Shown piece by piece: positions 1 through 6,938 of a stretch of 32,908 bases of DNA. The DNA comes from Cryobacterium glaciale (GTDB taxonomy: Bacteria; Actinomycetota; Actinomycetes; Actinomycetales; Microbacteriaceae). Location of the stretch: NCBI RefSeq assembly GCF_004402535.1, contig NZ_SOEY01000021.1, forward strand, positions 1 through 32,908, read 5' to 3'. The notes below the pieces were generated by a model that saw only the letters and a program-made list of their open reading frames with translations, was not told where the DNA came from and did not search any database. How positions within the stretch are numbered: the first letter of the stretch is position 1; each line of letters opens with the position of its first letter. Both the position numbers and the translations under genes were made by a program.

Positions 1-127
1 GGCGCCGACGCGTGCTCGCGCGGCCGGCCGGGTCGCCGCGCGAGCCGCCGCAGCGCGCCCGGGCAACACGCCGGCGCGCGACAAGTGGATGCCGGGGTGC
101 CAGCCGTCGCATCCGCTTCGAGAATGT
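1..127. other. Window edge, no gene resolved
   Basis: This very GC-rich stretch precedes the stop codon of the first minus-strand gene. All three plus frames stay open for a while, so it could be the 3' end of an upstream gene cut by the window. None gives a recognisable protein, and no RNA gene or repeat is evident apart from one GCATCCG word. Confidence 0.3.
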
Positions 128-1078
128 TCAGGGGCCGGTCTGCTCGGGGCCGGAGCCGCCGGACTGGAATGATCCGTCGGGTTTCCACACGGCGTCCCAG
201 TTGATCGGGGTGGTGGCGGCGACTCCGGCATCCGACCAGTAGTCGAGCGTTCCCAGCCAGTACAGGCGGAGGCCCGTGGTGGGGAAATTGCTCTCGGGAA
301 CGCATGTGGCGAGGTGGCCGATCTCGCTGCCAAGCGCGATGAGGCAGACCATTCCGGAGGTGGCCCGGGCGGCGTAGAACGCGACCGATTCTGACGGAGC
401 GAGGTAACCGGGCGGGGTGCCGAGCAGCCGAAAGGAGTCCACGACGAATCCCTCGGGCACCGAGGCTGTCGGCGCGTCCGTCGTGGCCTGGGGCAGGTCG
501 AGGCGGGTGAGGGCGGGCGCGCGCGTTCCCGTGGTCGTCGGCTCTGTCGTGGCGGTCGGAATCGGGGCAGCGCTCGTGCCGGCATCCGTGAGTTGCGCAC
601 CGGCCACCGCCCCGATGGCCACCGCCACAATGAGGCTGGCCGTGACAAGCAGGCGGCGGCGGTTGGTCAACGCTTGCGGGTCGTCGACTTCGGTCTCGGT
701 CTCGGTCTCGGTTTGGGTTTCGTCGAGCGCGACGGACGGTTCGGCCCGGCTAGGCGCTAATTCGCCCCTGACGGACGCAAGCGCGCGGTCGAGGGCCGCG
801 CGTTCAGAGCGAATCTCGTCGTCGAGCTGCCTCAGGAGTTCCGTCGCGGCCGCGTCGTTGACCGCGTCACCGTCTGCGGCAAAGATGCGCCGCTGCAGTT
901 CGCGGCGCCGCACGGCCGGGGACGCGATACCGGCGGGCGAGAGCTGATCGGGGTGTGACTGCCACCAGAGCGCGTCGAGCACGTCCCACGTTCCCGAATA
1001 GGCCGCACGCACCGCGTGCAGGAACGACACATCGTTCCTCGCCCGCTCGTCGTCGTTGTCGAACTCCGCGTGCGCCAC
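128..1078 (-). CDS. Single-pass membrane protein of unknown function
   Basis: I do not recognise a family. The protein is about 316 residues. Residues 1-115 are a charged, mostly helical cytoplasmic part. Residues 120-131 are a short Thr/Glu-alternating run encoded by a CGGTCT-type hexamer repeat. Residues about 143-163 form one hydrophobic helix preceded by an RRR patch. The remaining 150 residues are a Thr/Pro-rich linker followed by a compact extracytoplasmic domain with two cysteines, which may form a disulfide. The topology (N-in, one helix, outer domain) resembles anti-sigma or sensor-like membrane proteins, but no zinc-binding anti-sigma motif is visible. I chose the GTG at 1078 because GGGGGA lies 4 bases upstream; an in-frame ATG at 1114 lacks a ribosome site. 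The gene is real by length and codon usage; its function is unknown. Confidence 0.75.
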   Translation of the reverse strand: MAHAEFDNDDERARNDVSFLHAVRAAYSGTWDVLDALWWQSHPDQLSPAGIASPAVRRRELQRRIFAADGDAVNDAAATELLRQLDDEIRSERAALDRALASVRGELAPSRAEPSVALDETQTETETETEVDDPQALTNRRRLLVTASLIVAVAIGAVAGAQLTDAGTSAAPIPTATTEPTTTGTRAPALTRLDLPQATTDAPTASVPEGFVVDSFRLLGTPPGYLAPSESVAFYAARATSGMVCLIALGSEIGHLATCVPESNFPTTGLRLYWLGTLDYWSDAGVAATTPINWDAVWKPDGSFQSGGSGPEQTGP

Positions 1079-1135
1079 CGAATCCCCCGATCGTCGTGGC
1101 TGCCAGCTTGGCATAGGCGAGCCCGTTCGCGCCGT

Positions 1136-1272
1136 ACTCGCCGGTCGAGGCGCGAGGAACGAGCGATCGAGACCTGGTCCTCACTCGCCGGTCGAGGCGC
1201 GAGGAACGAGCGATCGAGACCTGGTCCTCACTCGCCGGTCGAGGCGCGAGGAACGAGCGATCGAGACCTGGT
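1136..1272. repeat. Three tandem copies of a 47-bp repeat
   Basis: The units begin at 1136, 1183 and 1230 (period 47) and are essentially identical. Each starts ACTCGCCGGTCGAGGCGCGA and ends in CGATCGAGACCTGGT. There are no variable spacers, so this is a tandem array and not a CRISPR. It sits between the membrane-protein gene and tRNA-Thr. Confidence 0.9.
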
Positions 1273-1313
1273 TTCGAGAGGCGGGCAAAAATCGCGCACG
1301 CTCCTCAACCAGC
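1270..1313 (-). repeat. 44-bp GGTTTCGAGA...CTCAACCAGC repeat
   Basis: This unit runs from GGTTTCGAGAGGC to CTCCTCAACCAGC. Read on the minus strand it begins GCTGGTTGAGGAGCG and ends TCTCGAAACC, so it is an inverted relative of the adjacent 47-bp units. A second copy of exactly the same length lies at 32184-32227. I recall similar ggtcgaggagcg-type dispersed repeats in many actinobacterial intergenic regions. Confidence 0.7.
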
Positions 1314-1351
1314 AAAACCCCCGCATCCCGGGCGGGAGCAGGGGTAGTAAG

Positions 1352-1424
1352 GGCCGGCCACGGGACTTGAACCCGTAACCCCCACTTTACAAGAGTGGTG
1401 CGCTACCAATTGCGCCAGGCCGGC
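1352..1424 (-). tRNA. tRNA-Thr (anticodon TGT)
   Basis: A complete cloverleaf can be drawn on the minus strand. The acceptor stem is GCCGGCC/GGCCGGC, the D arm GCGC/GCGC with loop AATTGGTA, and the anticodon stem CCACT/AGTGG with loop CTTGTAA. The anticodon TGT is at 1391-1389. The variable loop is GGGTT and the T arm ACGGG/CCCGT with loop TTCAAGT. The stems total 72 nt, plus a discriminator base that reads C, which is unusual and could be an end effect of my folding. CCA is not encoded. The anticodon reads ACA threonine codons, which are rare in such a GC-rich genome. Confidence 0.93.
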
Positions 1425-1532
1425 ATGAGGCCGAAGACCTCGAAAGACCATCCTAAATGATTTCCGTGCCACCTCGGGCAACAGCGAAGCGGATGCGCGG
1501 GGCGCGAGCCGCGACATCCGTTCTGCGGGGCA

Positions 1533-2447
1533 CTACCCGCCGGGCGTCGGGGTCGGTGTCGGAGTCGAGGTGGAATAGGTCTCGCCGAGGGCTTGCTGCA
1601 CGAAGGAGGCGAACTCCTTCGGGTCGTCGAGCGAACCGGTGTACGGCTTGCCGTTGACCAGGATGGTGGGGGTTCCGATGATGGACTTCATCGAGGAGTT
1701 GGGAATGGGGCCGTCGAGCGCGCGGTCAGTGGCCGCCTTGACCCATGACTCGTAGGTGCCGTCGTCGATGCAGGAATTGATGCTGGAAAGCGCCGTGCTC
1801 ACGCCCGCGTCTTTGACGACGGCTTTGATCTCGTTGTTGCTGCGGCCGGGCGAAGTCTCTTCCGGCTGGTCGACGAACAGCGCGGAGCTGAAGTCGAAGA
1901 AGTCGTCCGGCGAGTAGTTGGCGACGCAGGCGGCCGCGTTAGCTGCGCGCAGGGAGTATTTGGTGCCCGCCGATTTGCTGGTGAGAATGGCCACCGGGTG
2001 GATTTCTACCGTCGCCGCACCGGAGTCGACCCACTGGGCGATCTGCTCGGTGTTGGCGTCTTCGAAGTCGCCGCAGAGGGGGCAGAGGTAGTCGACGTAG
2101 ATGCGGATGTTCGCGACGGCGCCGGTGGGATCGGGCTCGGACGGCCGCGGATTGGCGTCGGGCTGCAGCGCCGGCGTGAGGACGGTGATCATGCCCTCAC
2201 CGATCAGTGCGCCGTCGCTGGCCATGTTTTTCGGGCCCGGACCGGCCGGTTTGATCGAATTCACGATGATGACGGAGACGAGAACGACGATCGCGATGGC
2301 GGCGATGCCGATGCCGCCCTGCAGGAAGACCTTGTTGCGGCGATCCTTCTTCTTCTGGCTGACCCGAAGCTGCTTTGCCTTCACCCGGGCGGCATCACGC
2401 CGGCGGTTCTTTGAGGGACTGCTGTCGCTTGGTCCGCCAATAGTCAT
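1533..2447 (-). CDS. Membrane-anchored DsbA-family thioredoxin-like protein
   Basis: This is a predicted extracytoplasmic thiol-disulfide oxidoreductase of about 304 residues. Residues 1-40 are a basic, Lys/Arg-rich cytoplasmic tail. Residues about 41-64 are one transmembrane helix, followed by a linker and a thioredoxin-fold DsbA-like domain. The redox motif is CPLC (about 122-125, within DYLCPLCGDFED), and the cis-proline loop is the TPT of GTPTILVNG near residue 258. Two further cysteines lie in the helical insertion. The tail ends in a TPTPTP repeat. Actinobacterial relatives are annotated as DsbA-family or thioredoxin-domain proteins. The ATG at 2447 was chosen because the protein then begins just before the basic tail; an open upstream extension to 2552 looks non-coding. 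It is divergent from the ABC ATPase, and the substrate is unknown. Confidence 0.88.
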   Translation of the reverse strand: MTIGGPSDSSPSKNRRRDAARVKAKQLRVSQKKKDRRNKVFLQGGIGIAAIAIVVLVSVIIVNSIKPAGPGPKNMASDGALIGEGMITVLTPALQPDANPRPSEPDPTGAVANIRIYVDYLCPLCGDFEDANTEQIAQWVDSGAATVEIHPVAILTSKSAGTKYSLRAANAAACVANYSPDDFFDFSSALFVDQPEETSPGRSNNEIKAVVKDAGVSTALSSINSCIDDGTYESWVKAATDRALDGPIPNSSMKSIIGTPTILVNGKPYTGSLDDPKEFASFVQQALGETYSTSTPTPTPTPGG

Positions 2448-2560
2448 AAAGAATCGCTTTCGAGAAGGAGGGGGGTGCGTGAAGGCACCTTTGGAATAGT
2501 AGGTCCCCTGACTGGGAAACGACCAAACGGGTGCAGACCTGCGCCGGGGCATCCGTCGTG

Positions 2561-2566
2561 TAATAT
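2561..2566 (+). promoter_or_regulatory. Possible -10 hexamer for the ABC ATPase gene
   Basis: TAATAT stands out in an otherwise GC-rich 210-bp divergent intergenic region, about 90 bases before the ATPase start. No convincing -35 lies 16-18 bases upstream, so this is only a candidate promoter element. Confidence 0.25.
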
Positions 2567-2656
2567 TGGAAAGGTCGTGCGCTCAGGCGCGCGACGCACA
2601 AATCCTATTCACAACGGATCGTCCGGCACGTTCCTGCCGGTGAAGGAGTAATAATC

Positions 2657-3754
2657 ATGGCTTCAGTGACCTTTGACAAAGCAACCCGGCTCTACCCGGG
2701 TTCCACCCGACCGGCTGTTGACAAGCTCGACCTGCAGGTCGCCGATGGCGAATTCCTGGTTCTGGTCGGCCCGTCCGGCTGCGGCAAGTCCACCTCGTTG
2801 CGTATGCTCGCCGGCCTCGAAGAGGTCAACGAGGGCGACATCTTCATTGGTGAGCGCAACGTGACGGATGTTCCGCCGAAGGACCGCGACATCGCGATGG
2901 TCTTTCAGAACTACGCGCTGTACCCGCACATGACCGTGGCCGAGAACATGGGCTTCGCGCTCAAGATCGCCGGCATCAACAAGGATGAGCGCGCTGCCCG
3001 CGTGCTCGAAGCCGCCAAGCTGCTCGACCTGGAGCCGTACCTCAGCCGCAAGCCGAAGGCGCTCTCGGGTGGTCAGCGTCAGCGCGTGGCCATGGGTCGT
3101 GCGATCGTACGTCAGCCGCAGGTGTTCCTGATGGATGAGCCGCTCTCGAACCTCGACGCTAAGCTGCGCGTGCAAACGCGTACGCAGATCGCGTCACTGC
3201 AGCGCCGACTCGGCGTCACGACCGTCTACGTGACCCACGACCAGACCGAGGCACTCACCATGGGTGACCGGATTGCGGTGCTGAAGGACGGCATCCTGCA
3301 GCAGGTCGGTTCGCCCCGCGACCTGTACGCGAAGCCGCAGAACGTGTTCGTGGCCGGCTTCATCGGCAGCCCCGCGATGAACCTGTTCCTCGCGGACACC
3401 GTCGACGGCGGCATCAGGTTCGGCACCGCGACCGTTCCCGTGCAGCGGGAGACCCTCGCCAGCTCGACCGGCAAGAAGGTCACCGTTGGCATTCGCCCGG
3501 AAGACATCCAGATGTCGTCCACCGCCGGTGAAGGCCTGCAGATCGAGGTCGACCTGGTCGAAGAACTCGGCGCCGACGGCTACCTCTACGGTCACTCCAC
3601 GATCGAGGGCAAGCGCACCGACATCGTCGCTCGCGTCGACGGCCGCTCGCACCCGAACGCCGGCGAGACGGTGTACCTCACGGCCACACCGAACCACCTG
3701 CACGTGTTCGACGCCGAAACCGGACTGCGCCTCGGCGGCGCCGTCACCGACTAA
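2657..3754 (+). CDS. ugpC: MalK/UgpC/MsmK-type sugar ABC transporter ATP-binding protein
   Basis: This is the cytoplasmic ATPase subunit (365 residues, normal for the family) that powers CUT1-type carbohydrate importers. The Walker A GPSGCGKS is at about 38-45. The Q-loop lies in VFQNYALYPHM, the signature is LSGGQRQRV, Walker B is VFLMDEPLSNLD, and the switch histidine is in VTHDQTEA. Residues from about 235 form the TOBE/MOI regulatory region with the typical IRPEDI motif. The start ATG follows AAGGAG by 8 bases. No permease or binding protein is nearby, so it is probably one of the shared ATPases that serve several sugar transporters, as known for MsmK/MsmX. Assignment to UgpC rather than MalK/MsmK/SugC cannot be settled from the sequence. 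Confidence 0.93.
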   Translation: MASVTFDKATRLYPGSTRPAVDKLDLQVADGEFLVLVGPSGCGKSTSLRMLAGLEEVNEGDIFIGERNVTDVPPKDRDIAMVFQNYALYPHMTVAENMGFALKIAGINKDERAARVLEAAKLLDLEPYLSRKPKALSGGQRQRVAMGRAIVRQPQVFLMDEPLSNLDAKLRVQTRTQIASLQRRLGVTTVYVTHDQTEALTMGDRIAVLKDGILQQVGSPRDLYAKPQNVFVAGFIGSPAMNLFLADTVDGGIRFGTATVPVQRETLASSTGKKVTVGIRPEDIQMSSTAGEGLQIEVDLVEELGADGYLYGHSTIEGKRTDIVARVDGRSHPNAGETVYLTATPNHLHVFDAETGLRLGGAVTD

Positions 3755-3783
3755 TCGGTTCGGCGTTCGGCGTTCGGCTTCGG

Positions 3784-3965
3784 CTTCGGTTTTCTGCTTC
3801 GGTTTTCGGCTTCGGTTTTCGGCTTCGGTTTTCGGCTTCGGTTTTCGGCTTCGGTTTTCGGCTTCGGTTTTCGGCTTCGGTTTTCGGCTTCGGTTTTCGG
3901 CTTCGGTTTTCTGCTTCGGTTTTCGGCTTCGGTTTTCGGCTTCGGTTTTCGGCTTCGGTTTTCGG
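3784..3965. repeat. Minisatellite: 14 copies of a 13-bp unit
   Basis: The unit CTTCGGTTTTCGG repeats head to tail with no gaps from 3784 to 3965. Copies 1 (3784) and 10 (3901) carry CTG in place of the final CGG, which suggests a past block duplication of nine units. Degenerate TTCGGCG/TTCGGC units precede it from 3757. The array begins 30 bases after the ATPase stop and runs straight into a strong hairpin. It keeps several shadow reading frames open on both strands, but these are not genes. Confidence 0.95.
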
Positions 3966-3992
3966 CTGGAGGGAGTTCGCTCCCTCCAGCCG
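3963..3992 (+). terminator. Very stable hairpin after the minisatellite, probable terminator
   Basis: CGGCTGGAGGGAG (3963-3975) pairs perfectly with CTCCCTCCAGCCG (3980-3992) across a TTCG tetraloop, giving 13 base pairs. There is no T-tract after it, but U-rich repeat units precede it on the plus strand. It separates the ATPase gene from the DUF4032 gene, whose start is only 14 bases downstream. It may therefore act as a terminator, an mRNA 3'-end stabiliser, or a structure near the next gene's translation start. Confidence 0.65.
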
Positions 3993-4006
3993 GTTAGGCT
4001 CACACC

Positions 4007-5317
4007 ATGAGCGGTTCCCTCAATATCACCTCGGCCACGGCCGACCCTGCCTTGCTCGACCTGCCGTGGCAGCTGCCCCTCGACGCCTGGCCGAACGAGA
4101 ACATCGCCTCGCTGCCCAAGGGCATCTCCCGCCACCTCGTGCGGTTCGCGCACCTGAGCGGGCGGGTGGTCGCCATCAAGGAGACCACGAGCGAGATGGC
4201 CAAGCGCGAGTACGACATGCTGCGTACCCTGGCTCACCTCGAGATTCCCTGCGTCGAGCCGGTTGCGGTCATCACCAACAGAACGGATGCCTCTCTCGAG
4301 CCGCTCAATTCGGTTCTGGTGACGCGTCACCTCAAGTTCTCCCTCCCGTACCGGGCCCTGTATTCGCACGCCCTGCGCCCGGATACCGCCACCCGGCTGG
4401 TCGACGCCCTCGCCGTGCTGCTCGTGCGGCTGCACATGATCGGGTTCTTCTGGGGCGATGTGTCGCTCTCGAACACCCTGTTCCGGCGCGACGCCGGGGC
4501 GTTCGCCGCCTACCTCGTCGATGCCGAAACCGGGCAGTTGTACTCGGGCGGATTGTCGAACGGCCAGCGCGAGAACGACCTCGAGATTGCCCGGGTGAAC
4601 ATCGCCGGCGAACTCATGGACCTCGAGGCCGGCGGCCGGGTCGCCGACGAACTCGACCCGATTCGGGTCAGCAACGGGATCGTCGCCGCGTACCGCCTGC
4701 TCTGGAAGGAGCTCACCGGCTCGGAGTCGTTCTCCAACTCCGAGCGCTGGCGCATCACCCAGCGTGTGCAACGCCTCAACGACCTCGGTTTCGACATCGA
4801 GGAACTCGCCATCAAGACCGACAGCACCGGTTCGAGTGTGCGGATCCAGCCGAAGGTCGTCGACGCCGGGCATCACCAGCGCCGCCTGTTGCGCCTGACC
4901 GGCCTTGACGCCGAGGAGAACCAGGCCCGTCGCCTCCTGAACGACCTCGACTCCTACCGGGCGGCCTATGGCGACCCGGGGGCTGACGAGGAGATGGTCG
5001 CACACGAGTGGCTGGTGCGGGTGTTCGAGCCGGTGGTGCGGGCGATTCCCGAGGAGCTGCAGGGCAAGCTCGAGCGGGCACAGGTATTCCACCAGCTGCT
5101 CGATCACCGCTGGTACATGGCGCAGAACCAGTCGCGGGATATTCCGCTCGCCGAGGCGGTGACCTCCTACGTGCAGGACGTGTTGCGGCACCGCCGTGAC
5201 GAGGCGACCGTGATGGATCCGCTCACCGGCGCCATCACACTGCCCATTCGGATTCAACTCGGGGATGACACGTCCGCAGACCCCGACGACGCCGACGACT
5301 GGAAGCTCAAGGTCTAG
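4007..5317 (+). CDS. DUF4032 domain protein with LPS-kinase-like fold
   Basis: This 436-residue cytoplasmic protein resembles the actinobacterial DUF4032 family. The N-terminal 250 residues look like a Kdo/WaaP-type kinase: a lysine in VVAIKETTSE near residue 51, a catalytic-loop-like segment GFFWGDVSLSNTLF with Asp about 151 and an Asn, and a metal-loop-like LVDAETG. The C-terminal half is the DUF4032 region, rich in charged helices. The substrate is not known. The start lies only 14 bases beyond the 3963-3992 hairpin and has no clear Shine-Dalgarno site, so translation may be weak or structure-controlled. It is not obviously co-transcribed with the ATPase because the minisatellite and hairpin intervene. 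Confidence 0.82.
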   Translation: MSGSLNITSATADPALLDLPWQLPLDAWPNENIASLPKGISRHLVRFAHLSGRVVAIKETTSEMAKREYDMLRTLAHLEIPCVEPVAVITNRTDASLEPLNSVLVTRHLKFSLPYRALYSHALRPDTATRLVDALAVLLVRLHMIGFFWGDVSLSNTLFRRDAGAFAAYLVDAETGQLYSGGLSNGQRENDLEIARVNIAGELMDLEAGGRVADELDPIRVSNGIVAAYRLLWKELTGSESFSNSERWRITQRVQRLNDLGFDIEELAIKTDSTGSSVRIQPKVVDAGHHQRRLLRLTGLDAEENQARRLLNDLDSYRAAYGDPGADEEMVAHEWLVRVFEPVVRAIPEELQGKLERAQVFHQLLDHRWYMAQNQSRDIPLAEAVTSYVQDVLRHRRDEATVMDPLTGAITLPIRIQLGDDTSADPDDADDWKLKV

Positions 5318-5350
5318 GTTTCTTCCGGTTCTCCTTCTGTACCCGGTGCG

Positions 5351-5428
5351 GTGCTTTCCGGGCCCGGGCCCGGAAACTGGGACCACGATAGATCATGGGC
5401 CCAGTTTCCGAAGATGGGCCCAGGGCAC
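5351..5428 (+). repeat. Palindromic repeat copy A
   Basis: This 78-bp unit is bounded by GTGC and GCAC. It contains GGGCCCGGGCCC, then an interrupted inverted repeat (left arm starting GGAAACTGGGACCACGAT, right arm ending CCCAGTTTCC), then GAAGATGGGCCC. It is identical over all 78 bases to copy B at 5492-5569. The GGGCCCGGGCCC side faces the 3' end of the upstream DUF4032 gene. Confidence 0.92.
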
Positions 5429-5491
5429 AACCGACCGCGCCCGCGCCAGTCGCGAGGCGACTCGCATCCGCTACCCGTCAGTTCGGGGTTG

Positions 5492-5569
5492 GTGCTTTCC
5501 GGGCCCGGGCCCGGAAACTGGGACCACGATAGATCATGGGCCCAGTTTCCGAAGATGGGCCCAGGGCAC
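5492..5569 (+). repeat. Palindromic repeat copy B
   Basis: This copy is identical to copy A. The bases that follow each copy also match in part: GTCGCGAGGCGACTCGCAT occurs at 5449 and again at 5595. A block of about 140-146 bp has therefore been duplicated in tandem. Copies A and B fill the 307-bp interval 5318-5624, where I see no gene. Confidence 0.92.
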
Positions 5570-5624
5570 GACACGGTACCCGCATCCTGTGCGGGTCGCG
5601 AGGCGACTCGCATCCGCTGCCCGA

Positions 5625-6611
5625 TCAGGCCCGCGGGAAGTCGTGCTGAATCATGAACTCGTAGAAGAGTCGGGGAGAGAAGGCGGTGTCCCAGTCCCAC
5701 CGGTCGAAGCTCTTACCGTGTGGTCGCAGGAGATTTTCACGATTTTTCTCCGCGACGACGACGTCAGCCGGGTCGCGATCGCCGAGTATGGCGCCACGGG
5801 TGTACTTGAGTTTGCCGTCGAACTCCCCCATCTTGCCCACAGACCTCCAGAAGAAGTCCACCCAGTATTGGTGCCCGTTCACGACAAAGCACACTTGCAG
5901 TTCGGGGACCTCAAAGCCCAGTTCGGCGATTCGAACTCGGCTGAGGGACTCGCCCGGGTTGTCTGCGAGCGAGGTCGCGAAGTCAATGACACGGCGAACT
6001 TTCGCCCCACCGGATCGCGGATGCACGAGCGAAAGTTCCGTGTAGAGATCCTCCTTCGACAGTGCCGGCGCACCGACGGCACCATATCGACGATCGGTGC
6101 GCGCACGCTCCTCTTCTTGCCGCAGGGCGTGATCCATCATCGTGACGCCAACGAGAAAACTCGAGGTTGCAGCGACATCGACGAGCGTGCGTTTGAGGGT
6201 GGTGGCGACGCATCCGTTCACTGTGACCGACTCGGGTTCGACCACGCTTCGATGACTGGTCGTGAAGCGAGCGCTGTTCCCACCCGCCGCGTCATTGTTG
6301 ATCGCGTGCACGACTTTGGGCCAGGGTCCGATGATGGGCAGGTTATGGACTGCCGCCGCAGACAGATGCGAAAGCACGAGCGGCTGCTCCGCCGTCAGCA
6401 CCGTCGCGCGAACGAACAGCCGATACCGATCATCGCTGCGGGCCGAATGCCAGGCCGCGCCCAGCGCGTAGATTCCACGGCGGATGCGCACCAGCTCGCC
6501 TTGCGCCATCAGCGCGCGCACGGCATAGGTTGTGAGGCCCGCCTCGCGAAGGGACTCGGCAAGAATGAGGCCCTCGTTGCGGGCATTGGCCATGTTCAGG
6601 ATTTCAAGCAT
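5625..6611 (-). CDS. AbiEi-like / DUF559-like protein, no partner toxin visible
   Basis: The protein has about 328 residues. The first 60 or so form a winged-helix like the AbiEi antitoxin N-terminal domain (segments LILAESLREAGLTTYAVRAL and LVRIRRGIYALG). The middle resembles the AbiEi body. The last 120 residues (SLSRVRIAELGFEVPELQ, VDFFWRS, GEFDGKLKYTRG, VVAEKNRENLL, FDRWDW) follow the pattern of DUF559/Vsr-like endonuclease-fold proteins, including a possible catalytic E-x-D-G-K. Such solo genes are common and uncharacterised in Actinomycetota. No AbiEii nucleotidyltransferase toxin is adjacent, so a toxin-antitoxin role is inference only. The ATG at 6611 was chosen by family pattern; a GTG at 6638 is possible. 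The open frame further upstream to 6863 runs through repeat C and is not credible as coding. The gene is bracketed by repeats A/B and C/D. Confidence 0.75.
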   Translation of the reverse strand: MLEILNMANARNEGLILAESLREAGLTTYAVRALMAQGELVRIRRGIYALGAAWHSARSDDRYRLFVRATVLTAEQPLVLSHLSAAAVHNLPIIGPWPKVVHAINNDAAGGNSARFTTSHRSVVEPESVTVNGCVATTLKRTLVDVAATSSFLVGVTMMDHALRQEEERARTDRRYGAVGAPALSKEDLYTELSLVHPRSGGAKVRRVIDFATSLADNPGESLSRVRIAELGFEVPELQVCFVVNGHQYWVDFFWRSVGKMGEFDGKLKYTRGAILGDRDPADVVVAEKNRENLLRPHGKSFDRWDWDTAFSPRLFYEFMIQHDFPRA

Positions 6612-6712
6612 GGCCCAGTGTCGTCGGGCGGCGGCCACGACCGAGGGGAACTCGGAGAAGCTGTGGAAATCAGGCGGCGGCCTCTGCTGTGGAGGACCCA
6701 CGCGCGCAATGA

Positions 6713-6782
6713 CCGGGCCCACCTTCGGAAACTGGGACCATGACCTATCGTGGTCCCAGTTTCCGGGCCCGGGCCCGGAAAC
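6713..6782 (-). repeat. Palindromic repeat copy C
   Basis: The palindrome core is at 6727-6764: left arm GGAAACTGGGACCATGA, right arm TCGTGGTCCCAGTTTCC, with one mismatch. GGGCCCACCTTC precedes it and GGGCCCGGGCCC follows. It is inverted relative to A and B. Together with D it occupies most of the 327-bp interval 6612-6938, where I see no gene. Confidence 0.9.
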
Positions 6783-6852
6783 GGTAGCGCTCCGGCCGAG
6801 GGCGCGCCGCCATCCGGACGTCCGAGCGGTGGGTGATAACGACGGATTGGCT

Positions 6853-6920
6853 ACCGGGCCCACCTTTGGAAACCGGGACCATGATCTATCATGGTCCCGG
6901 TTTCCGGGACCGGGCCCGGT
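6853..6920 (-). repeat. Palindromic repeat copy D (perfect), possible terminator of rlmB
   Basis: This is the most perfect copy. ACCGGGCCC (6853-6861) pairs with GGGCCCGGT (6912-6920). After a symmetric 6-by-6 interior loop, an 18-base arm (6868-6885) pairs perfectly with 6888-6905 around a central CT. It lies 18 bases downstream of the rlmB stop codon, so it may terminate or protect that transcript, although no T-tract follows. Confidence 0.92.
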
Positions 6921-6938
6921 CGAAAGAGAGAGTGGGGG

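Noticed and set aside
12..242. 76-codon frame at the left edge
   Set aside because: It overlaps the end of the first minus-strand gene and has no recognisable features; it could only be the tail of an off-window gene.
1136..1272. CRISPR array
   Set aside because: The 47-bp units are contiguous with no unique spacers, and no cas gene is present.
1352..1424. tRNA-Thr as an integration (att) site
   Set aside because: No integrase and no repeat of the tRNA 3' end is seen elsewhere in the window.
3194..5386. A 730-codon open frame on the minus strand
   Set aside because: It runs antisense through the ABC ATPase, the 13-bp minisatellite and DUF4032. The repeat gives a monotonous Lys/Pro/Glu/Asn/Arg peptide, and the flanking parts have no family motifs. 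It stays open because of GC-rich codon bias.
5265..6743. 492-codon plus-strand frame across repeats A/B and the AbiEi-like gene
   Set aside because: It translates both palindromes and is antisense to a gene with recognisable domains.
6612..6863. N-terminal extension of the AbiEi-like protein through repeat C
   Set aside because: The extra residues translate the palindrome (Gly/Pro/Trp-rich), and homologous starts lie near 6611. The frame is open only by chance.
5318..6938. Complete type IV toxin-antitoxin system
   Set aside because: Only the AbiEi-like component is present; no AbiEii-type nucleotidyltransferase frame exists on either side.
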